Made by a program: the position numbers and the translations under genes. A DNA stretch of 64,000 nt from Alphaproteobacteria bacterium (GTDB lineage Bacteria > Myxococcota_A > UBA796 > UBA2385): contig JACKEY010000010.1 of NCBI GenBank assembly GCA_020632755.1, positions 171,002 to 235,001 of the forward strand. Direction: 5' to 3'. Under the pieces are notes generated by a model. The model did no database searches, had not been told where the DNA came from, and saw only the letters and a program-made list of their open reading frames with translations. Every line of letters starts with the position of its first letter. Position 1 is the stretch's first letter. Positions 7,873-17,024 of this stretch are shown here, one piece after another.

Positions 7873-9630
7873 TCAGTCCGTCGGCGGCCGGTCGAACCAG
7901 TCCAGCATCTCGCCGACGGCACGCAGGCTGCCATCCACCTCGAGCTCGCGGGCGGCGACGGCGTCGATGGGCTTCTCCTTGCCCGCGGCGATGCGCTTCC
8001 AGGTGCGGGCGGTCGTGGTCACCGTGATCTGCGGGGCCAGCGCCGCGATCTGCTCGGGGCTGCGCTGGCGGACCTCGGCGACGCCGTGGCGCACGTGCAT
8101 GATCCAGTGTTCATCGACGTCGGTGAAGTGGTAGGCGACGATCTGGTCCGTGTCGAGCACGGCTTCTGCGCGCAGCCGCGGGCCCATGCCGCGCATGAAG
8201 GCCGCCAGCGGCAGGGCGTCGACGAAGGCGTCGGGGGCGTCGCGGGGCGGGCTGGCGGTCAGCACGATCTCGCCGCGCAGCTCGCGGGCCTGGGTGCGGT
8301 ACCAGTTGCGGGCGTTGGCGTTGACGTGGCCGGCGGCCAGGCCGTCGAGCGCGTCGGCCAGCGCGTCGCGGGCCGGCTGGCTGTCGGGCTCGGCGCGGGT
8401 CCACAGGGTCGCGAGCTCGGCGGCCCAGGCGTACTCGCCGGTCGCCAGGGCGGCCTGGACCTGGACCGGCAGGGGCACGTCCTGGGCGAAGGCGGCGGCG
8501 TAGCGGCGGGCGCGCTCGTCGGGGGGCAGTGGCTCGAGCTCGGCCGAGTCGCCGCTGAACCAGCCGATGGTGCCGGCGTAGATGCCGCGCACCGACCAGG
8601 GCACGCGGCCGTAGTGTTCGGCCAGCCAGGGGTGGGACGCCAGGTGCGCCGGCAGCGCGATGGTGGCGGCGAGCTCGTCGGGGGTGCGGCCGGCGTTCAC
8701 GCCGCGGATGGTCTGGTCGTGCACGTACTGGATGGCGTCCCGGTAGTGCACCAGCACGTCTTCGACGGCGTCGGCGCCGACGACCGGGCGGGTGTGGCTG
8801 GGCACCAGCGCTTCTGCACCCAGGTCGCGCATCGCGTCGATGCTGTCGACCCAGGCGCGCACGTCGCGGTAGGGCGTGCCGCGGATGGTGTAGAGGTTCG
8901 GGAAGGCCTGGTAGACGTTGTCGCCGGGCAGCAGCACCTTGCGCCGCGGCAGCCACACGAAGATCTGGTCGCTGGTCTCGCCGGGGGCGTGCACGAGCTC
9001 CATCGGCTCGCCGCCCAGCACCACGGCGCGGCGGTCGTGCACCGTGTTCGTGGGCCGCACCAGGGCGACGTCGCTGCCGTCGAAGCGCAGCCGCATGCCG
9101 ATGCCGTCGCCGCCGACGTCGGCGTCGAGGGCCGTGCCGAACATGCGCTGGCTGCGCACCGAGATGGCGTCGCGCAGCACGGACACGACCTCGTCGATGC
9201 GCGCTTCGGTGGTCGAGTGGGCCCACACCGGGGGCACGCTGCCGCCCGGCCCGTCGGCGTCGGCGTCGACGAAGACCTGGGCGCCCATGACGTGGTCGGC
9301 GTGGTTGTGCGTGTAGATGACGGCGACCACCGGCGCGTCGGTGTGCTCGCGCAGGGCGGCCAGCGCCTCGGCCGCGGGGGTCGCGCCTTCGGTCGTGTCG
9401 ACGATGACCAGCCCGTCGGGGGCTTCGATGGCGATGACGTTGGCCAGCCCGAAGCCGACGGCGACGTAGATGCCCTCGACCGGCTCGAGCACGGCGCGCT
9501 CGAACAGCTTCGCCTGGGCCGCCAGGTCCGGGTTCGCCGCGGCGGGCGGCGGCGCCGGGGGAGCAGGCGGCGGTTCCTCGGGCACGCAGGCGAGCAGGAG
9601 GAGGAGGGCGAGGTGCAAGGAGGTCCCCAC
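7873..9630 (-). CDS. Alkylsulfatase-like metallo-beta-lactamase lipoprotein
   Basis: The protein is about 585 residues. The metal motif THNHADH (residues 107-113) in a metallo-beta-lactamase fold is followed by a helical dimerisation region (WAAELATLWTRAEPDSQPARDALADALDGL) and a C-terminal sterol-carrier-like domain (LPLAAFMRGMGPRLRAEAV). That order is characteristic of SdsA/BDS1-type alkylsulfatases, which hydrolyse primary or secondary alkyl sulfates with two zinc ions. A lipobox (LLLAC, Cys15) predicts lipid anchoring. The GTG start gives the signal peptide but has a weak ribosome site, so the exact start is uncertain. Confidence 0.8.
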   Translation of the reverse strand: MGTSLHLALLLLLACVPEEPPPAPPAPPPAAANPDLAAQAKLFERAVLEPVEGIYVAVGFGLANVIAIEAPDGLVIVDTTEGATPAAEALAALREHTDAPVVAVIYTHNHADHVMGAQVFVDADADGPGGSVPPVWAHSTTEARIDEVVSVLRDAISVRSQRMFGTALDADVGGDGIGMRLRFDGSDVALVRPTNTVHDRRAVVLGGEPMELVHAPGETSDQIFVWLPRRKVLLPGDNVYQAFPNLYTIRGTPYRDVRAWVDSIDAMRDLGAEALVPSHTRPVVGADAVEDVLVHYRDAIQYVHDQTIRGVNAGRTPDELAATIALPAHLASHPWLAEHYGRVPWSVRGIYAGTIGWFSGDSAELEPLPPDERARRYAAAFAQDVPLPVQVQAALATGEYAWAAELATLWTRAEPDSQPARDALADALDGLAAGHVNANARNWYRTQARELRGEIVLTASPPRDAPDAFVDALPLAAFMRGMGPRLRAEAVLDTDQIVAYHFTDVDEHWIMHVRHGVAEVRQRSPEQIAALAPQITVTTTARTWKRIAAGKEKPIDAVAARELEVDGSLRAVGEMLDWFDRPPTD

Positions 9631-9796
9631 GGGCGACCGGGCAGACGCGCGGCCGGACAGGCTGCCGGGTGGGCGACGGAGGCCGACGGCCAGCCCACCG
9701 TAGCGCAGTGGAGGCGCAGGCGAGACCGCCCGACCCGGCGGCGCGTGGGATCGGCGGAAGAGGCGGCCCCCCTCCCAAGCGAGTAGGCTCCCGACA

Positions 9797-10840
9797 ATGC
9801 TCCGTGTCCTGCTTGCCCTGCTGCTGTTCTGGTTCTGCCCCGTCAGTGCGGCCGCCGAAGACCCCGGCCCCGGTCCGGTCGAGACCGCGGGGATCCGCGA
9901 AGGCCTGGTGCTGGCCGTGCAGACCCGCGACCGCGCCGGCGGCTGGCGCCCCTGGGACAGCGCCCAGGACGAGGCCCTGCAGGAAGCGTGGATCCTGCAG
10001 GCCGACGCGCGGGCGCCGCTGGCCGTCGGCACGCGGATCGCCCTGTCCGACGTGGTGGTCACCCGCCAGGCCCGCGTCCGCATGGAGCTGCCCGACAAGG
10101 GCGAGATCACCATCTACGAAGACAGCTATGTGCGGCTCGAAGAGTGGGGCCTGCGCCACGAGCTCGGCGGCCTGCTGGTCAAGGTGCAGGGCGCCTTCAA
10201 GGTGCAGTACGCCAGCACCGAGGCGCTGGTCGAGGGCACCCGGTTCCGGGTCGAGGCGATCACGCCGGAAGAGGGCATGGTCGCGGTCGAAGAAGGCAAG
10301 GTCCGGGTCCGCAACGAGCTCGGCGAGGTGCTGCTGCTCAAGGGCCAGGCGGCCACCTTCGGCCCCAGCCAGGCGCCGGCCTTCGCGAAGTCCGGGCGGC
10401 TGCCGGTGCCGCGGCGCTGGCGACCGGCCAGCGTGGGCCTGCAGGTGGGCGGCGGCCTGGGCGATCACATCGGGCTGGACAAGGGTGCCGGCGAGATCCG
10501 GGCCGACATCCTGACCCGGGTGCGGCTGGGCAACTTCGGCCTGACCAACACGGTGGGCGTGGTCAACAGCACCACCACCAGCCACTTCCCGGTGACCGCC
10601 GGCGGCGAGTACTGGTTCGGGCCGGTCGCCGTGGGCGCCCAGGGCGATCTGCTCCTGGGCACCAAGGAGCTCTGCGGGACCGGGACCACCAGCCAGCTGG
10701 TGGCCAGCGGTGCGGGCCACCTGACGGGCGCGGTGCGTGTGCCCCTGGGTCCGGCGCTGGTGCTGGACGGCCGCGTCCTCGCCGGCTGGTCCACCGGTCC
10801 CCAGGCCTTCGGCACCGTCGGCCTGAGCTGGAGGCCCTGA
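9797..10840 (+). CDS. Exported FecR-domain protein with beta-barrel-like C-terminus
   Basis: The 347-residue protein has a signal peptide to about residue 20 and a FecR-type domain (residues about 70-200: VGTRIALSDVVVTRQARVRMELPDKGEITIYEDSYVRLE, then LVEGTRFRVEAITPEEGMVAVEEGKVRVRN). The C-terminal half is rich in beta strands and ends GTVGLSWRP, a likely outer-membrane barrel or autotransporter-like end. FecR domains act as periplasmic sensors for ECF sigma factors, though here the gene is not beside one. Its stop overlaps the next start (ATGA), so it is coupled to the MopE/FG-GAP lipoprotein gene. Confidence 0.72.
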   Translation: MLRVLLALLLFWFCPVSAAAEDPGPGPVETAGIREGLVLAVQTRDRAGGWRPWDSAQDEALQEAWILQADARAPLAVGTRIALSDVVVTRQARVRMELPDKGEITIYEDSYVRLEEWGLRHELGGLLVKVQGAFKVQYASTEALVEGTRFRVEAITPEEGMVAVEEGKVRVRNELGEVLLLKGQAATFGPSQAPAFAKSGRLPVPRRWRPASVGLQVGGGLGDHIGLDKGAGEIRADILTRVRLGNFGLTNTVGVVNSTTTSHFPVTAGGEYWFGPVAVGAQGDLLLGTKELCGTGTTSQLVASGAGHLTGAVRVPLGPALVLDGRVLAGWSTGPQAFGTVGLSWRP

Positions 10841-12987
10841 TGCGGACGACCTCCCTCGCCCTGCTCCTCCTCCCCCTTGGCCTCACCGGCTGCGACCTGC
10901 TGCGGATCAAGGCCTTCGTGCCCTGCCCCGAACCCGGGGTCGTCGACAGCGGCGACGGCGGCACCAGCTGTCCGCTGTACTACCAGGACGCCGACGGCGA
11001 CGGCTACGGCGACCCCTCGGCCGCGGCGAAGGAGTTCTGCGGCGAGCCCGACGACGGCTGGGTCGACGACGACACCGACTGCGACGACGGCGAAGCGCGC
11101 GTGAACCCCGGCGCGACCGAGATCTGCAACGACGGCGTCGACGACGACTGCGACAGCCTGGCCGACGGCAAGGACGACGACCTGGACCCCTCGTCCGCCC
11201 TGCCCTGGTACCCGGACTTCGACGGCGACGGCTACGGCGACGACGCCGAGGTCGTCTACGACTGCGAAGCCCCCGTCGACCACACCGACGTGCCGGGCGA
11301 CTGCAACGACAGCGACCCCTACCAGAACCCCGCCGCGCCGGAGATCTGCAACGAGCAGGATGACGACTGCGACACGCTGATCGACGACGAAGACGACGAT
11401 CTGGACGACGCCGAGGCCGGCCGCTGGTGGCCCGACGAAGACGGCGACGGCTGGGCCGCCGAGGGCGAGACCCTCCAGGCCTGCATCCCGCCCGAGGGCT
11501 ACGTCGACAGCACCATGGTCGGGGACTGCGACGACACCGAGCCCCTCGCGTCGCCGGGCCTGCCGGAGTCCTGCGACGACGACATCGACAACGACTGCGA
11601 CGGGGACGTCAACGAAGACTGCGTGTCGGCGCTGTACGGCACCTTCACCACCGACGACCTGTCGCTGGTGTTCGTCGGCAGCGCCAGCGGCGACGCGTCG
11701 GGGTGGACCCTGGCGGGCGGCGGCGACCTGGACGGCGACGACCACATCGACCTGGTCATCGGCGCCTACCGGGCCGACAGCAGTGGGCTGAGCACCAACG
11801 GCTCGGTCTACGTGCTGCCGGGCCCCTGGGACGAAGACGACGGCAGCATCGACCTGGAGTCCGAAGCCACCGCCGCCTGGCGCGGCGAGAACGACGGCGA
11901 CAACGCGGGCGTGCGGGTCAGCATCGTCGGCGATGTCGACGACGACGGCTACGACGATCTGCTCGTCGGCGCCGACGGCTACCAGCTGTCGCCGGGCAGC
12001 AGCAGCGGCCGCGCCTACCTGGTGCACGGTCCGGCCACGACCGGCGGCACGCTGGCCTACGCGGACACGGTCTTCGACGGCCCCGACGAGAACGCCTACC
12101 TGGGGCGCTACCTGGCGCCGGCCGGCGACGTGAACGACGACGGCCACGCCGACCTGCTGATCGGCGCCTACGGGGCCACCGACCTCGACGGGCTGTTCAC
12201 GCAGCCCGGCGTCATCTACCTGTACCTGGGCCCGCTCGACGGGACGGAAGATCCGTCCACCGCCGACCGCGCCTTCGAAGGCATCAAGGACTCGGGCCGG
12301 CTGTCGACCAGCACGGCCGGGCGCGACCTGACCGGCGACGGGCTGCCGAACCTGGTGTTCGCGGCGCACGGCTCGAGCCAGGTCTACGTGATGCCCAGCC
12401 CGCTCACCGACGACATCACGGTCGCCGACGCGGCGCTGCTGTACGGCGAGACCGAGACCGACAACGCCGGCTTCGCCCTGGCCAGCCCGGGCGACGTCGA
12501 CGGCGACGGGGAGAACGACCTGCTGGTCGGCGCCTACGACTGCAACCGCAGCGGGTCGGGGGCCGGGGCCGCCTACCTGATGCGCGGGCCCATCACCGGC
12601 ACCACGGGGCTGACGGACGCAGTCGTGATCATCGAAGGCGACACCGCGGACGACGCGGCCGGCCTGACGGTGGCCGACGCGGGCGACCTGGACGGCGACG
12701 GCTGGCCGGACATCGCGATCTCGGCGCCGTGGAACGACGAAGGCGCCTCGGACGCCGGCGTCGTCGCGGTCTTCTACGGCGGCGTCGAGCTGCGCGGCAC
12801 CTACGCCATGGAAGAAGGCGACCTGCGGTTCACGGGCAGCAAGGTCAGCCAGTTCCTGGGCTACGGCCTGGCCGGCCTGGGCGACCTGGACGGCGACGGC
12901 CTGCCGGACCTGGGCATGGGCAGCTGGAACGTGGTCGGCGGCGAGAGCCGGGTCTACTTCGGCGGCAGCGACCTGACCGTCGAGTAG
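10840..12987 (+). CDS. Lipoprotein with MopE-like metal-binding repeats and FG-GAP repeats
   Basis: The 715-residue protein has a lipobox (GLTGC, Cys about 18). Three acidic Cys-containing repeats follow (for example DADGDGYGDP, DTDCDDGEARVNPGATEICNDGVDDDCD), of the putative metal-binding type named after MopE and abundant in Myxococcota. The rest is at least six FG-GAP/integrin-alpha-type repeats (GDLDGDDHIDLVIGAY, GDVDDDGYDDLLVGA, GDLDGDGWPDIAISAP), each with a calcium loop, which would close a beta-propeller. It is translationally coupled to the FecR gene. Its 3' end overlaps the convergent kinase gene by 34 bp. Surface adhesion or metal binding is plausible but not shown. Confidence 0.82.
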   Translation: MRTTSLALLLLPLGLTGCDLLRIKAFVPCPEPGVVDSGDGGTSCPLYYQDADGDGYGDPSAAAKEFCGEPDDGWVDDDTDCDDGEARVNPGATEICNDGVDDDCDSLADGKDDDLDPSSALPWYPDFDGDGYGDDAEVVYDCEAPVDHTDVPGDCNDSDPYQNPAAPEICNEQDDDCDTLIDDEDDDLDDAEAGRWWPDEDGDGWAAEGETLQACIPPEGYVDSTMVGDCDDTEPLASPGLPESCDDDIDNDCDGDVNEDCVSALYGTFTTDDLSLVFVGSASGDASGWTLAGGGDLDGDDHIDLVIGAYRADSSGLSTNGSVYVLPGPWDEDDGSIDLESEATAAWRGENDGDNAGVRVSIVGDVDDDGYDDLLVGADGYQLSPGSSSGRAYLVHGPATTGGTLAYADTVFDGPDENAYLGRYLAPAGDVNDDGHADLLIGAYGATDLDGLFTQPGVIYLYLGPLDGTEDPSTADRAFEGIKDSGRLSTSTAGRDLTGDGLPNLVFAAHGSSQVYVMPSPLTDDITVADAALLYGETETDNAGFALASPGDVDGDGENDLLVGAYDCNRSGSGAGAAYLMRGPITGTTGLTDAVVIIEGDTADDAAGLTVADAGDLDGDGWPDIAISAPWNDEGASDAGVVAVFYGGVELRGTYAMEEGDLRFTGSKVSQFLGYGLAGLGDLDGDGLPDLGMGSWNVVGGESRVYFGGSDLTVE

Positions 12988-15242
12988 AGCCGCCAGGCCA
13001 GGGCCGCGGCGCCAGCCGCCAGGAACAGCGGCAGCAGCCCGCCGACGACACCGGCCTGGGCGCGCGTGCCGGCCCAGAACAGGGCCAGCAGCAGCGGCGC
13101 CGGGGCCAGCCAGCCCTTGCGCGTCGCGCGGGCCAGCAGGAAGCCGCAGACGCCGGTCAGCAGGGCGGCGATGGCGTCGGTGACGGCGCCGCCGGAGCGG
13201 GGGGCGCGCCCGGACGCCAGGGTCTCGATGGCGGCGGCCTGGATCGCCGCGCCCTGGACGATGCCGGCCCGGGTCCAGAACCGGTCGCGGTCGCTCATCG
13301 ACCCGATCACGACGGCCTTGCCGCGCAGGGCGGGCCAGCTGTCGGGCTCCATCACGCTGGCCTCGACCGGCGGCTCGGTGGGGTGCAGGTGCAGCCGCCC
13401 GCCCTCGACCGGGCTGCGGGTCGGCCCGACCTCGACCAGCCCGGACTCCTCGTCCAGCAGCGGGCCCTGCAGGGACGGGGTCCACGCCTGCACCGTCAGG
13501 GCGGCGATGTGCCAGCTGTCGCCGTCCTGGGGGTGCCATCGGTGCACCGGGATCCGGCCCAGGAACATGCGGTAGAGCCCCTCGGTCTCGACCTCGGCCA
13601 GCCCCAGGCGCAGGGCGTCGGCCAGCGCCGGGGTGCCGGCCGGCAGCAGGCGGCCCTCGCTCCACCGGCCCGCGGCGATCACGGGCACGCCGGCGGCGTC
13701 GGCAGCCCGCACCGCGGCGGCGAAGCGCTCGTCGACCGGGTCCGGGTCCGAGAAGGCCAGGTCGAAGGTGACGGACGCCACCCCGGCGTCGACCAGCCGG
13801 GCCAGGGTGTCGGGCCAGCGGGCGCGCAGCTCGCGGGGGGACTCGAAGGCCGGGATCGTGAGCAGCACCGTGCGGGACGCCGGCAGCTCGCCCGAGACCA
13901 GCGTCAGCAGCCGGCTGTTGAGCCACAGGTCCAGCGGACCGGTGAACTGCAGCAGGGCGAACAGGGCGGGGGCGAGGAGGAGGCCGGCGATGGCGGCGAG
14001 GCGGCCCTTGGGGAGGGGTGCCGGGTCGGGGGAGGACGCCGGTGCCGGGGAGGTCGCGGGCCGGGCCACCGGCGGGGGAGGCGCGGGCCGGGCGCCCGGC
14101 GGGGGAGGCGCCGGCAGGTCCGTCGGGACCAGGGTCTCCGGCGGGCTGTCGGGCTCGGGCTCGGGCAGGGCGGTCGGGGCCGGGCCATCGTCCCGGGGCG
14201 CGCCTTCCGCGAGGCCGATGTCGGTGAAGGCGTCCAGGGTCTCGGAGCCCTTGCTGGCGGGGTCCGCGCCGGGCTCGACGCCGTCGAAGGCGAAGGTCGA
14301 CTGCGTCCGGCTGCCGGTGTGGGGCGGTGGCAGCGTGGCCTTGGACGGCGGCTCGGCGGGGGACAGATCGCCGGCCTGCCAGGCGTCGGGCTCGCCCCGC
14401 CACAGGCGCAGCAGGGTGCGCACGTCGGGCACGCGCTTGTCGCGATCGGGCTCGAGCGCGCCTTCGATCGCGGCGATCATGCCCGGCGGCAGGTCGGGCG
14501 CCGCGTCGGCCAGCGGCCGGTACCGGCGATGCATCACCTTCTGGTACAGGTCGAGCGCCTTGTCGCCCTGGAAGGCGCGGTGGCCGGTGGCCAGCTCGTA
14601 GAGCACGGCCCCCAGGCTGAACACGTCGGCGCGCTGGTCGACGCTGGCGGCGTCGATGTACTGCTCGGGCGCCATGTAGGCGGGGGTGCCCATGCCGATG
14701 CCGGCGCGGGTGTGGGACACGTCGCCGGGCTTGGGGGCGAGCGCCTTGGCCAGGCCGAAGTCGGCGACGCGGGGCACGGGGCCGTCGATGCCGCCGGGCT
14801 CCATCAGCACGTTGTGGGGCTTCAGATCGCGGTGGACCAGCCCCTGGCCGTGGGCGGTCGCGACGCCGGCCAGCACGGCTTCGCCCAGGCGGCGAGCCTC
14901 GGCCAGCGAGGGCCGCCCGGTGCGGGAGATCCACCGCGCCAGGCTGTCGCCTTCGATGAAGTCCATGACCAGCGCGATGTCGCCGCCGCTGCCGGCGGGG
15001 GCGCCCAGATCGATGACGTCGGTGACGCGCACGATGTTGGGGTGCACCAGCCGCGCCTGGATGCGGCCTTCTTCGAGCAGCCGCTCGCGCTGTTCCCGCG
15101 TCGTGTCGTGCAGCACCTTGACCGCGTGCACGCTGCCCAGCCGCACGTGGCGGGCGCGCAGGACCTCGGCGTGACCGCCGGCGGCGATCCGCTCCTCGAC
15201 CTCGTAGCGGCCGTCCAGGATGGTGCCGGGGGAGATGGACAT
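12954..15242 (-). CDS. Ser/Thr protein kinase with CHASE2-type sensor
   Basis: The 762-residue protein begins with a Hanks-type kinase domain. It shows Lys42 in HAVKVL, the catalytic loop HRDLKPHN around Asp139, DFG at 161-163 and GTPAYMAPEQ with the DVFSLGAVLYELATG helix. A Pro-rich linker (about residues 330-400) precedes a membrane span, an extracytoplasmic CHASE2 domain (TIPAFESPRELRARWPDTLARLVDAGVASVTFDLAFSDPDP, later VIGSMSDRDRF) and three closely spaced spans at the C-terminus. It would sense an external cue and phosphorylate cytoplasmic proteins. It lies 21 bp after the phosphoesterase gene on the same strand. Confidence 0.88.
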   Translation of the reverse strand: MSISPGTILDGRYEVEERIAAGGHAEVLRARHVRLGSVHAVKVLHDTTREQRERLLEEGRIQARLVHPNIVRVTDVIDLGAPAGSGGDIALVMDFIEGDSLARWISRTGRPSLAEARRLGEAVLAGVATAHGQGLVHRDLKPHNVLMEPGGIDGPVPRVADFGLAKALAPKPGDVSHTRAGIGMGTPAYMAPEQYIDAASVDQRADVFSLGAVLYELATGHRAFQGDKALDLYQKVMHRRYRPLADAAPDLPPGMIAAIEGALEPDRDKRVPDVRTLLRLWRGEPDAWQAGDLSPAEPPSKATLPPPHTGSRTQSTFAFDGVEPGADPASKGSETLDAFTDIGLAEGAPRDDGPAPTALPEPEPDSPPETLVPTDLPAPPPPGARPAPPPPVARPATSPAPASSPDPAPLPKGRLAAIAGLLLAPALFALLQFTGPLDLWLNSRLLTLVSGELPASRTVLLTIPAFESPRELRARWPDTLARLVDAGVASVTFDLAFSDPDPVDERFAAAVRAADAAGVPVIAAGRWSEGRLLPAGTPALADALRLGLAEVETEGLYRMFLGRIPVHRWHPQDGDSWHIAALTVQAWTPSLQGPLLDEESGLVEVGPTRSPVEGGRLHLHPTEPPVEASVMEPDSWPALRGKAVVIGSMSDRDRFWTRAGIVQGAAIQAAAIETLASGRAPRSGGAVTDAIAALLTGVCGFLLARATRKGWLAPAPLLLALFWAGTRAQAGVVGGLLPLFLAAGAAALAWRLYSTVRSLPPK

Positions 15243-15263
15243 CCCCCAGGGCTTACCACGGGA

Positions 15264-16187
15264 TCAGAACAGGGTGGCCTGGGGATCGGGCGGACGCCTG
15301 TGCCGTCGGGTCCGCACCTGGGGCGGAGGTCCCAGCACCCAGCCGCCAGCGGCGCGCGCCGCGGCGTCCAGGTCCGGCGTGCGCTGCTTGCGCGGGATGG
15401 ACACCAGGCTGCCCGGGGCGATGCGGGCGAGGTCGGTGGGGCCGCGAACTTCGACCCACGGGCGGGCGGGGGTGTCCACGAAGTCCCAGCGGATCTCGCG
15501 GTCGAGGGTCCAGAGACAGGCGCCCTTGGTCTGGTGTTCTTCCGACGCCGAGGTGCGCTCGGTGCTGCCGGGCATGACGACGACGGCGTCGCCGCAGGGC
15601 AGCACCTGGCGGGGGTGGATGTGGCCGCAGAGCACGTGCGTGATGCCGGCCGGCAGGTGTTCGGGCCCGATGCAGTCGCGGTGGCGGCCGACGCGGAAGG
15701 TGTAGCCGGGCACCCGGCAGCCATCGACGGCCTGGTGGGCCAGCAGCAGGTCGACGCCAGGGCCGACCGCGCGCTTCGCGACCTGGGCCCAGCCGTCGGC
15801 GTCGGCCAGGAAGGGCACGACGGCCAGGGCGACGTCGGCGACGACCAGCCGCTCGCCGTGGTCGACCACGTGGATGCCGGGGTGGTGCACGGGGGTGGTG
15901 CGGGACAGGCCCTTGCGGTCGTGGTTGCCGGGCATCAGCACGACCGGGACGCGGCGGGCGACCTGGCGCCAGAGCTCGGCCGCCGCGTCGACGGCGTCCG
16001 GCGGCGGGCTGCTGCGGTCGAAGACATCGCCGGTGTGCAGCACCAGGTCGACCTGTTCGTCCAGGGCGGGCTGCAGGGCCGCGCGCAGGCAGGCCAGGTG
16101 ATCGTCGCCGCGCCGCCAGTCCCGCGGGGCGCCGCGGACGTGCAGGTGCGCGCCGAGGTGCGTGTCGGTGACGTGCAGGATGCGCAT
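15264..16187 (-). CDS. Calcineurin-like phosphoesterase, SbcD/Mre11-like
   Basis: The 307-residue protein carries the metallophosphoesterase motifs in order: DTHLG (Asp8, His10), GDVFDR, GNHD, LLLAHQ and GHIHPRQ. The opening MRILHVTDTHLGAHL, the LLLAHQAVDGC segment and a short divergent C-terminal part resemble SbcD-type nucleases, but it is shorter than SbcD and has no SbcC ATPase gene beside it. It could be a DNA repair nuclease or a general phosphodiesterase. It is probably co-transcribed with the downstream kinase gene. Confidence 0.75.
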   Translation of the reverse strand: MRILHVTDTHLGAHLHVRGAPRDWRRGDDHLACLRAALQPALDEQVDLVLHTGDVFDRSSPPPDAVDAAAELWRQVARRVPVVLMPGNHDRKGLSRTTPVHHPGIHVVDHGERLVVADVALAVVPFLADADGWAQVAKRAVGPGVDLLLAHQAVDGCRVPGYTFRVGRHRDCIGPEHLPAGITHVLCGHIHPRQVLPCGDAVVVMPGSTERTSASEEHQTKGACLWTLDREIRWDFVDTPARPWVEVRGPTDLARIAPGSLVSIPRKQRTPDLDAAARAAGGWVLGPPPQVRTRRHRRPPDPQATLF

Positions 16188-16340
16188 GTCCGGGCCCTAC
16201 CCCGTCGCGCCGCCCCGACCCGGTCGGTTTCTGTCCGGGCGCTTGCGGTCCCGTCGGAATCCGTCCGACCGGCTCCTCCTTCGCGGGAGCGGGGGCGCGC
16301 CCGCGTTAGGCGGCGCTCCGCCCTCCTCCCGGAGTCGCCC

Positions 16341-17024
16341 GTGCCCCTCGTCGCCCCCAGCATCCTCTCCGCCGACTTCGGCCACCTCTCCGACGAGATC
16401 GCCAGCATCTCCTCGGCCGACTGGATCCACGTCGATGTGATGGACGGCCGGTTCGTGCCCAACATCACCATCGGGCCGCTCATCGCGGCGGCGGCCAAGC
16501 GGGCCCGCGACGAACGCGCGAAGCACATGGTGGTCGACTGCCACCTGATGATCGTCGAGCCCGACCGCTACGTCGGCGACTTCGCCGCGGCCGGCGCCGA
16601 CCTGATCACCGTGCACGCCGAAGCCTGCGTGCACCTGCACCGCAGCGTCCAGGGCATCAAGGCGCTGACCACCCCGGACGGCAAGCCGGTCCGGGCCGGC
16701 GTCAGCCTGAACCCGCACACGCCCGAGTCGGTGCTCGAGTACGTGCTCGACGACCTGGACCTGGTGCTGGTGATGAGCGTGAACCCCGGCTTCGGCGGAC
16801 AGAGCCTGATCCCCTCGACCTTCCGGAAGCTCGAGCGCATCCGCCGGATGATCGACGACCGCGGCCTGTCGACCCACCTGCAGGTCGACGGCGGCGTGAA
16901 GCCGACCAACGCCTGGCAGTTCGCCGAAGCCGGCGCCGACGTGCTGGTCAGCGGCTCGGGCGTGTTCAACGCACCCGACCGCGACGCCGCCATCGCCGCG
17001 ATCCAGGCCGCGGAGCGGCCCTGA
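16341..17024 (+). CDS. rpe: Ribulose-phosphate 3-epimerase
   Basis: The 227-residue TIM-barrel enzyme interconverts ribulose 5-phosphate and xylulose 5-phosphate in the pentose phosphate pathway. Signature segments are present: APSILSADFGHL, HVDVMDGRFVPNITIGP (metal and catalytic Asp), DCHLMI, MSVNPGFGGQ and QVDGGV with VSGSGVF closing the phosphate site. The GTG start follows GGAG with a seven-base spacer and gives normal family length. The stop overlaps the probable CTG start of the next gene. Confidence 0.95.
   Translation: MPLVAPSILSADFGHLSDEIASISSADWIHVDVMDGRFVPNITIGPLIAAAAKRARDERAKHMVVDCHLMIVEPDRYVGDFAAAGADLITVHAEACVHLHRSVQGIKALTTPDGKPVRAGVSLNPHTPESVLEYVLDDLDLVLVMSVNPGFGGQSLIPSTFRKLERIRRMIDDRGLSTHLQVDGGVKPTNAWQFAEAGADVLVSGSGVFNAPDRDAAIAAIQAAERP

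Noticed and set aside
11427..17024. Single 1,865-codon plus-strand frame ending in rpe
   Set aside because: Only the last 227 codons (rpe) are real; the rest lies out of frame with the lipoprotein gene or antisense to the kinase and phosphoesterase genes.
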